A stretch of 64,000 nucleotides of DNA from an uncultured Eubacteriales bacterium (lineage in GTDB: Bacteria; Bacillota; Clostridia; Oscillospirales; Oscillospiraceae), in NCBI GenBank assembly GCA_900549485.1, contig UROG01000001.1, forward strand, positions 1 to 64,000. Reading direction: 5' to 3'. The position numbers and the translations under genes are program-made. The notes under the pieces were generated by a model, which was not told the origin of the DNA, did no database searches, and saw nothing but the letters and a program-made list of their open reading frames with translations. Shown here piece after piece: positions 58,983-64,000 of the stretch (the first letter of the stretch is position 1; each line of letters starts with the position of its first letter).

Positions 58983-59777
58983 TTACAATGCTTTGTGCGA
59001 CGCCGCCACCACTGCGGCAGCGTCTATCGGAGCGTTCTCCCCCGTGCGGTTTTTCATGTGGCAGATATATTCTATATTCCCCTCCGGTCCTTTTATGGGA
59101 GAAAAATCAAGTCCCATGACCGTAAGACCGATCTCCGGCGCGAAATCAAGTATTCCCCTGACCACGCTTTCGTGTACCTTTTCGTCCCTGACAACGCCTT
59201 TTTTGCCTACCTCATCCCTGCCCGCTTCAAACTGCGGCTTGATAAGGCAGATAATATCAGCATCATCCTTAAGGAGGCTCTTTACCGCAGGAAGCACAAG
59301 ACGTATCGAGATGAACGAGACGTCCATGACGGCAAGGTCAAGCGCTTCCGGGATCTGTTCCCGCGTCACATAGCGCAGGTTGGTCCGCTCCAGATTGACG
59401 ACCCGCTCATCCTGCCTGAGCTTCCACGCAAGCTGACCGTAGCCCACATCCACGGAGTAAACCTTTTTCGCGCCGTGCTGCAAAAGGACGTCGGTGAAGC
59501 CGCCGGTGGACGCGCCGCAGTCTATGCATATTTTATTTTCCGCCTCTACCGGAAACACCCTGAGCGCCTTGTCAAGCTTATAACCGCCGCGGCTTACAAA
59601 CGGCAGAGCGTTGCCGCGAACCTCGATCTGCGCGTCCTCGGAGACGGGCATACCCGGCTTGTCCGCCTTCTGCCCGTTTACGAACACAAGCCCGCTCATT
59701 ATCGTGGTCTTCGCCCTTTCGCGGCTCTCCGTATAGCCCTTATCAAAAACGAGCTGATCCAATCTGACTTTCTTCAT
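58983..59777 (-). CDS. tlyA: TlyA-type 16S/23S rRNA 2'-O-methyltransferase
   Basis: 264 residues. The N-terminal S4 RNA-binding domain (RLDQLVFDKGYTESRERAK, VFVNGQKADKPG) is joined to an FtsJ-like Rossmann methyltransferase with the SAM motif IDCGASTGGFTDVLLQHGA and the K-D-K-E-type residues (DVSFIS, LIKPQFE). TlyA methylates 23S and 16S rRNA ribose; loss gives capreomycin resistance in mycobacteria. The old name hemolysin A reflects a side observation. Lies after ispA, with no dxs between. Confidence 0.93.
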   Translation of the reverse strand: MKKVRLDQLVFDKGYTESRERAKTTIMSGLVFVNGQKADKPGMPVSEDAQIEVRGNALPFVSRGGYKLDKALRVFPVEAENKICIDCGASTGGFTDVLLQHGAKKVYSVDVGYGQLAWKLRQDERVVNLERTNLRYVTREQIPEALDLAVMDVSFISIRLVLPAVKSLLKDDADIICLIKPQFEAGRDEVGKKGVVRDEKVHESVVRGILDFAPEIGLTVMGLDFSPIKGPEGNIEYICHMKNRTGENAPIDAAAVVAASHKAL

Positions 59778-59789
59778 ATATATTCCGCG

Positions 59790-60662
59790 TCAGTTATCTC
59801 TGTTTGCAAGAGAATCCGCCAGTTCACAGAGGAACTGCGTATCGTCAAACGCATCGGAGAGGATAGTCTTCGCCGCCGCGGTGAGCTTATCCACGGTTTT
59901 TCTGCATCCGTCAAGCCCCATAAGCACGGCATAGGTATTCTTATGCTCCTGTGCATCCGAACCGATAGGCTTGCCAAGCACCTCGGCGGTGCTTGTAACG
60001 TCAAGCATATCGTCCCTTATCTGGAACGCCATTCCAAGCGCGGCGCCGTAGTGCGCGGCCGCCTCCATCATGAGCGCGCTTCCGCCTGCCGCGGCGACGC
60101 CCATGCGGCACGCCGCAATGATGAGCGCCCCCGTTTTTCTGGTGTTTATCTCGGTAAGCTCCTGCTCGGTGAGCGTTCTGCCCTCCCAGCACATATCAAG
60201 ATACTGCCCGCCGCACATGCCCTCCATGCCGACGGCGTCGGCAAGCAGCCGGGCGCACTCCGCCCGGTTTTCCGCAGGCAGATCGCTCCTGAGGATGCTT
60301 GCAAAGGCTTCCGCCTGCAAAGCGTCGCCCGCAAGCGTCGCGGTACATTCGCCGTAGACCACATGGTTCGTTGGTTTGCCGCGGCGGAGATCGTCATTAT
60401 CCATGCATGGGAGGTCATCGTGAATAAGGCTGTACGTATGCAGCATCTCAATACCGCAGGCCGCTTTCAGCGCCTTATTGACATTCCCGCCGGAAATGCG
60501 GCAGAATTCGAGCATGAGCATCGGGCGGATACGCTTGCCGCCCGCAAGAAGACTGTATCTCATTGCATCGGCAAGCCCCTTCTGCGGAAGCTTGTCAGCG
60601 CCGGCAGCAAATTTGCCCAGCTCTTCCTCGATCATTCTTTTATATTCGCCCGCACTTATCAT
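59790..60662 (-). CDS. ispA: Polyprenyl synthetase (farnesyl diphosphate synthase type)
   Basis: 290 residues. First aspartate-rich motif HDDLPCMDNDDLRRG, second IRDDMLD, and GGKRIRPMLM, which binds isopentenyl diphosphate. Two residues between Asp pairs in the first motif (DDxxxxD) mark the bacterial FPP synthase class. Supplies C15 for undecaprenyl and other isoprenoids. The ATG overlaps the xseB stop. Confidence 0.95.
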   Translation of the reverse strand: MISAGEYKRMIEEELGKFAAGADKLPQKGLADAMRYSLLAGGKRIRPMLMLEFCRISGGNVNKALKAACGIEMLHTYSLIHDDLPCMDNDDLRRGKPTNHVVYGECTATLAGDALQAEAFASILRSDLPAENRAECARLLADAVGMEGMCGGQYLDMCWEGRTLTEQELTEINTRKTGALIIAACRMGVAAAGGSALMMEAAAHYGAALGMAFQIRDDMLDVTSTAEVLGKPIGSDAQEHKNTYAVLMGLDGCRKTVDKLTAAAKTILSDAFDDTQFLCELADSLANRDN

Positions 60663-60892
60663 TGTTCGTCATCAAACGGCAGCTCCAGCGGGCTTCCGTC
60701 AGCTCCTTTTTTTAATTTAACGACCTTCTGCTCCGCCTCGTCAAGCATTTTGCTGCACGAAGCGACAAGCGCCGTGCCCTCCTCAAAAAGCGCAAGGGTA
60801 TCGTTAAGCGGCATATCCCCTGATTCGAGGTGATGCACTATCTCATCAAGCCGCGCCATGGACTGCTCAAAGGTGAGTTTTTTCGCTGCCAT
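60659..60892 (-). CDS. xseB: Exodeoxyribonuclease VII small subunit
   Basis: 77 residues: LTFEQSMARLDEIVHHLESGDMPLND-type helical hairpin (seen in two parts) and LFEEGTALVASCSKML, the standard small subunit. It binds XseA in several copies and regulates its single-strand nuclease activity. It lies 2 nt after xseA and overlaps ispA. Confidence 0.95.
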   Translation of the reverse strand: MAAKKLTFEQSMARLDEIVHHLESGDMPLNDTLALFEEGTALVASCSKMLDEAEQKVVKLKKGADGSPLELPFDDEQ

Positions 60893-60894
60893 AA

Positions 60895-62109
60895 TTACTC
60901 CTGTTCAAGCACGGAAACACTGTCCACCGTGCATCCGGCGGTTCCGTCGCTGATCCTGATCGAAATTCTGTCCCCGACGTTTATCTGGGACGTTGATTTT
61001 ATAAGCCTTCCCTCGGCGTCAGACGCTGTACAGTATCCCCGTGAAAGAACCTTGAGCGGACTCATTGCGTCAAGGGACGCGGTAAGCCTTATAAAATCGT
61101 GCTTTTTGCGGCTTATCTGCCGCTCCTGCGCCGAAACGAACGCTTCACGCAGTCTGTCAAGCTCCATGCGTCTGAAATCAACCGCGGCAACAGGATCTTT
61201 CAGTGCCTTGGACGCGGCAAGCGCATCAAGCTTTCCCCGCAGAAACGAAAGGCGCTTATTCATCGCCTGCAATGAGCGCACACGATAGCCCTCAACCAGC
61301 TCCGCCTGCTCGTTTTGGTCGGGAACGGCGATCTCCGCCGCGTTTGACGGCGTTGACGCTCTCGCATCCGCCACATAATCGGCGATCGTCACATCCGGCT
61401 CATGCCCGACGGCAGAGATCACTGGTATATCGGATTCATATATCGCCCGCGCCACACGCTCATCGTTGAAAGCCCAGAGATCTTCTATCGAGCCGCCGCC
61501 TCTGCCGGTAATGATAACATCGCTTATTTTATATTTGTTTGCATAGCGTATCGCGCCCACTATCTCCGGCGGCGCTTCGACGCCCTGCACGCGCACCGGC
61601 AGCAAAAGCACCTTCGACATTGGCCAGCGTCTTGACAGGATCTTTATCATGTCATGTACGGCAGCGCCCGCCGAGGATGTAATGACCGCTATTTTCTCCG
61701 GATAGAGCGGGAGCGGCTTTTTATGCGCACGGTCAAACAGCCCTTCTCCGTCAAGCTTTTTCTTGAGCTGCTCAAAGGCAAGCTGCAAATCGCCTGTACC
61801 CTCGGGAATAATGGCAGAGCAGATAAGCTGATACGCCCCGTCTCTCGGATATACATTGAGCTTGCCCGTACACAGCACGGCCATGCCGTTATCCGGTCTG
61901 AATCTGAGCTTTGAAGCGTTTCCTCTGAAAAGAACGCAGCGCAGACTGCTCTCGCTGTCCTTGAGGGTAAAATAATGATGCCCCGACGGGTATACCTTAT
62001 AATTTGAAAGCTCTCCCCTTACACAGACCGAATCAAATTCGGGTCTGCTCTCAATGAGCTGCTTTACCGCCGCATTGAGCTGTGTAACGGTAAGTATCTG
62101 CGTTTCCAT
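60895..62109 (-). CDS. xseA: Exodeoxyribonuclease VII large subunit
   Basis: 404 residues. An OB-fold at the N-terminus (VCVRGELSNYKVYPSGHHYF) is followed by the catalytic domain with KIAVITSSAGAAVHDMI, ITGRGGGSIEDLWAFNDE and PVISAVGHEPDVTIADYVAD, then a long coiled region. It degrades single-stranded DNA to oligonucleotides. Start lies 2 nt from the nusB stop. Confidence 0.97.
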   Translation of the reverse strand: METQILTVTQLNAAVKQLIESRPEFDSVCVRGELSNYKVYPSGHHYFTLKDSESSLRCVLFRGNASKLRFRPDNGMAVLCTGKLNVYPRDGAYQLICSAIIPEGTGDLQLAFEQLKKKLDGEGLFDRAHKKPLPLYPEKIAVITSSAGAAVHDMIKILSRRWPMSKVLLLPVRVQGVEAPPEIVGAIRYANKYKISDVIITGRGGGSIEDLWAFNDERVARAIYESDIPVISAVGHEPDVTIADYVADARASTPSNAAEIAVPDQNEQAELVEGYRVRSLQAMNKRLSFLRGKLDALAASKALKDPVAAVDFRRMELDRLREAFVSAQERQISRKKHDFIRLTASLDAMSPLKVLSRGYCTASDAEGRLIKSTSQINVGDRISIRISDGTAGCTVDSVSVLEQE

Positions 62110-62111
62110 AT

Positions 62112-62582
62112 TTATTCGCAGGCGCTTTCGTCCCGTGCGGGAAATTCACCCTTCATAAAGCCGCCGAGAACGCCGTTGACAAATGCAACCGTCTCCGGTT
62201 CGTCATAGCCCTTATCAAGCTCGACCGCTTCGTTTATCGCCGCAGACGCCGGAACATCCTCTACATACAGTATCTCGCATATCGCGCACCGCAGAATGGC
62301 AAGGGCGGTTCTGGATATTCTCCCTACCTTCCAGCCCTTGGAATACTTCTCGATGTACCCGTCCAGCTCCTGTCTCTTCTCCTCCGCCATCGTCACAAGG
62401 CTGCGGATATAAGCAAGCTGCCTTTCATCCGGGCGCTGTGAAAAAAGCTCATTCTCCCCGCTCAGGGTCTCATAATGCTCCTGCGCGAAAAAGCCGTCGA
62501 TCAATTCCGCTGCGCTCTGTTCGCTGCCTGCGCTTGCAAAGCAAAGCTGCATGGCTATCTCTCTCGCTGTCTTTCTGTCCAT
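62112..62582 (-). CDS. nusB: Transcription antitermination factor NusB
   Basis: 156 residues from the ATG at 62582, behind GGAGG; two earlier in-frame ATGs lack sites. All-helical: RKTAREIAMQLCFA at the N-terminus, RISRTALAILRCAICEILY and PASAAINEAVELDKGYDEPE, then FVNGVLGGF. With NusE it binds boxA RNA in rRNA operons. Precedes xseA directly; folD, which often lies here, is absent. Confidence 0.94.
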   Translation of the reverse strand: MDRKTAREIAMQLCFASAGSEQSAAELIDGFFAQEHYETLSGENELFSQRPDERQLAYIRSLVTMAEEKRQELDGYIEKYSKGWKVGRISRTALAILRCAICEILYVEDVPASAAINEAVELDKGYDEPETVAFVNGVLGGFMKGEFPARDESACE

Positions 62583-62661
62583 ATAATCCTCCATGCGGCT
62601 GTTCCCGCACAAGCAGTTCTGATAAATCCCCCACGGAGGATTTACTGCCGTTTCCCTCGGC

Positions 62662-63024
62662 TTATTTGTCAAACGCAACGCCCGCCACATGGACGTTTAT
62701 CTGAGCATTCTCTATACCCGTTGTAGATATGACGAGCGTCTGCACCTTGTCCTGAACCGCCTTTGCTATGTTGACTATATTGCAGCCGTAACGCACCGTA
62801 ATGATAGCGTCAACGATTATAACGCCGTCATTGAAGCGCACCTTAACGCCCTTTGCAACGGTTTTAAAGCCGATAAGCTCTGCAAGCTCAGCTCCCGCTG
62901 TATTTGAAAGTCCCGCAACGCCGTCTACCTCCGCTATTGCGGTGCGGACAAGACTTGATATGACTTCTTCGGAAATATTGATGCTGCCCTTTGACTCCTG
63001 GCAGGTAATGTAGTTGTCAGCCAT
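62662..63024 (-). CDS. Asp23/Gls24 family envelope stress protein (YqhY-like)
   Basis: 120 residues from the ATG at 63024, with AGGAGG well placed; earlier in-frame starts lack a site. The family pattern is ISEEVISSLVRTAIAEVDGV, GVKVRFNDGVIIVDAIITV and YGCNIVNIAKAVQDKVQTLV. No signal or membrane segment. Genes of this family sit beside accBC and nusB in Firmicutes (yqhY) and affect lipid and envelope metabolism; mechanism is not known. Confidence 0.92.
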   Translation of the reverse strand: MADNYITCQESKGSINISEEVISSLVRTAIAEVDGVAGLSNTAGAELAELIGFKTVAKGVKVRFNDGVIIVDAIITVRYGCNIVNIAKAVQDKVQTLVISTTGIENAQINVHVAGVAFDK

Positions 63025-63101
63025 GGTAAGTCCTCCTAAATGTACTGCCCTGTATTTTACCATAGGATATGCAAAAAATAAAGTAAAAATATTCATTTTA
63101 T

Positions 63102-63132
63102 AAAAAATGACATATCGCCGCGGCGATATGTC
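63102..63132 (-). terminator. Terminator after spoIIIAH
   Basis: GACATATCGCCG (63109-63120) is followed directly by CGGCGATATGTC (63121-63132), a perfect 24-bp palindrome. AAAAAA at 63102-63107 gives the U-tract on the minus strand. It separates the sporulation operon from asp23-nusB. Confidence 0.85.
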
Positions 63133-63140
63133 GGTTGCTT

Positions 63141-63680
63141 TTATGCCTTGACCTCTATTATGCTCAGATGTGCGGCGTCGTAACAGGTCTCATTGCAGAT
63201 GATATCGGTTATTTTGGCTACTGCCTCCTCGCTGAGTCCGTCTGCCGGCGCCGGAACGGCAACCGTAACGGTATCGTTTCCTATGTATACAACACAGTCG
63301 GAAAACTCCTTCGCTATGAGAAGATTTTCTATCTGCGACTCCTGCATCGAGCAGGCCGCCATTGCGGAGATGGCGTTCATGGCGCTGTCGATCGTCTCCT
63401 GTGAAGCCGTTTCCGCCGTGGCCGCCGTCTGAAGAAGCTCAAGAGCCTCGTCTCTTGACACCTGTCTTGTAAGCCTCGCTTCGGCGAAATATTCATTGTT
63501 CCCGGATGCGCCTGCGGCATCGGGACCCGATGCGGTACTGACCATCGCCTCGTCCTCGGCAAGGACAAACTCCGTATCCGCGTCCCCCCATCTGTTATTA
63601 TACGACCAATTCAGCGCCACCGCAGCGCACACGAACACCAAAATGGCCGCCACCGTGATGTTTCTTTTCCTGTTTTTCAT
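63141..63680 (-). CDS. spoIIIAH: Stage III sporulation protein AH
   Basis: 179 residues. One membrane segment near the N-terminus (residues 8-26), preceded by KNRKR. A linker of low complexity leads to the ring-building domain with ARLTRQVSRDEALELLQTAA and the C-terminal DGLSEEAVAKITDIICNET. SpoIIIAH in the mother-cell membrane binds SpoIIQ of the forespore to form the feeding-tube channel. Last gene of the spoIIIA operon, 25 nt after spoIIIAG. Confidence 0.92.
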   Translation of the reverse strand: MKNRKRNITVAAILVFVCAAVALNWSYNNRWGDADTEFVLAEDEAMVSTASGPDAAGASGNNEYFAEARLTRQVSRDEALELLQTAATAETASQETIDSAMNAISAMAACSMQESQIENLLIAKEFSDCVVYIGNDTVTVAVPAPADGLSEEAVAKITDIICNETCYDAAHLSIIEVKA

Positions 63681-63705
63681 ACTGCTTTACTGCTCCTCCT
63701 TAATA

Positions 63706-64000
63706 TTAGTCTTTCATTTTCAGAATTGTCACATTTCCGGAGGCGAACCCCGTATAGGACTCCACACACCTGAGAATGTCAAGTCTCACGGCCGCGCTGT
63801 CTGCGCCGTCGCATACGATTACCACTCCTTTTTCAGAAACAAGCACCTCTGCTCTCCCCACACCCTCCGTGCTGCACAGTATCTCCCGAAACTGTTTTTC
63901 CGCGCCGCTGTCTTTGTCTTTGGCGCCGCCTGTCGGCAGCGTCATAAGCATAATCCCGACGGCAAGAACGATGACGGGGTATTTATATTTGTCGAGAAAC
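63706..64000 (-). CDS. spoIIIAG: Stage III sporulation protein AG (partial, cut by window end)
   Basis: The visible 97 residues begin within the membrane anchor (FLDKYKYPVIVLAVGIMLM) and continue with EKQFREILCSTEGVGRAEVLV and the terminal GNVTILKMKD. This is the ring-building motif domain of SpoIIIAG, which forms the mother-cell ring of the SpoIIIA-SpoIIQ channel. The N-terminal end lies beyond position 64000. The protein seems short for the family. Confidence 0.88.
   Translation of the reverse strand, partial: FLDKYKYPVIVLAVGIMLMTLPTGGAKDKDSGAEKQFREILCSTEGVGRAEVLVSEKGVVIVCDGADSAAVRLDILRCVESYTGFASGNVTILKMKD

Noticed and set aside
57996..60833. Very long open frame antisense to nadK, tlyA and ispA
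   Set aside because: The opposite strand encodes three clear conserved enzymes with ribosome sites and motifs; the antisense frame has none and follows from codon bias.

Overview
The window looks like the chromosome of an anaerobic, spore-forming Gram-positive bacterium of class Clostridia, probably an Oscillospiraceae/Ruminococcaceae-type gut organism. The evidence is the sporulation genes (SpoIIIAG, SpoIIIAH and a SpoIVFB-like M50 protease), a nine-gene V-type ATPase operon, indolepyruvate:ferredoxin oxidoreductase, pyruvate phosphate dikinase, a tyrosine T-box leader, strong AGGAGG ribosome binding sites and near-consensus TTGACA-17-TATAAT promoters. Base composition is fairly balanced, except for a visibly AT-richer stretch near 43.3-45.9 kb. 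This assignment is inference from gene content, not from a marker gene.

Layout. 0-1.3 kb: tRNA-Pro(CGG), a two-gene SpoIVF-like pair and tRNA-Gly(CCC). 1.4-11.8 kb: a sugar locus transcribed leftwards (ChvE-type binding protein, MmsA ATPase, MmsB permease, xylulokinase-like kinase, DUF4867 protein, L-fucose-isomerase-like protein, mannitol-1-phosphate-dehydrogenase-like protein), faced by a divergent ROK regulator. 11.9-16.0 kb: an M24 aminopeptidase P, then a tandem array of fourteen 14-bp units (13793-13988), then a large beta-helix lipoprotein gene whose stop codon lies in the last unit. 16.2-23.4 kb: htpG, hemW, a VanW-family protein and metG. 23.5-32.4 kb: the V-ATPase operon, with a 190-nt leader and two related intercistronic hairpins. 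32.8-35.7 kb: peptide deformylase variant plus iorA-iorB. 35.8-43.2 kb: a GreA-like factor and partner, murI-DUF1934-argS, an ABC-F ATPase, a small secreted Ig-like protein, a PAP2 phosphatase and partner. 43.3-45.9 kb: an accessory islet with a truncated XRE regulator, a membrane GAF-GGDEF cyclase and a decayed gene remnant. 46-55.9 kb: ppdK, rsmA, a small membrane protein, a TrmD-acetyltransferase fusion, rimM, an amino-acid ABC transporter, and tyrS under T-box control. 55.9-64 kb: the leftward cluster spoIIIAG-spoIIIAH-asp23-nusB-xseA-xseB-ispA-tlyA-nadK-argR-recN, close to the classic Firmicutes order but with no folD or dxs.

How the genes work together. The sugar locus forms a regulon: import of an unphosphorylated sugar, isomerisation, phosphorylation and redox interconversion, probably controlled by the ROK protein through the two facing promoters. 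The V-ATPase K subunit keeps the residues known to bind sodium, suggesting a sodium-coupled enzyme. IorAB and PpdK fit fermentation of amino acids and pyruvate.

The most unusual element is the 14-bp array. It has a strictly fixed period, a conserved TTATGT core and freely varying 5-bp interiors, and I cannot match it to any described repeat family.
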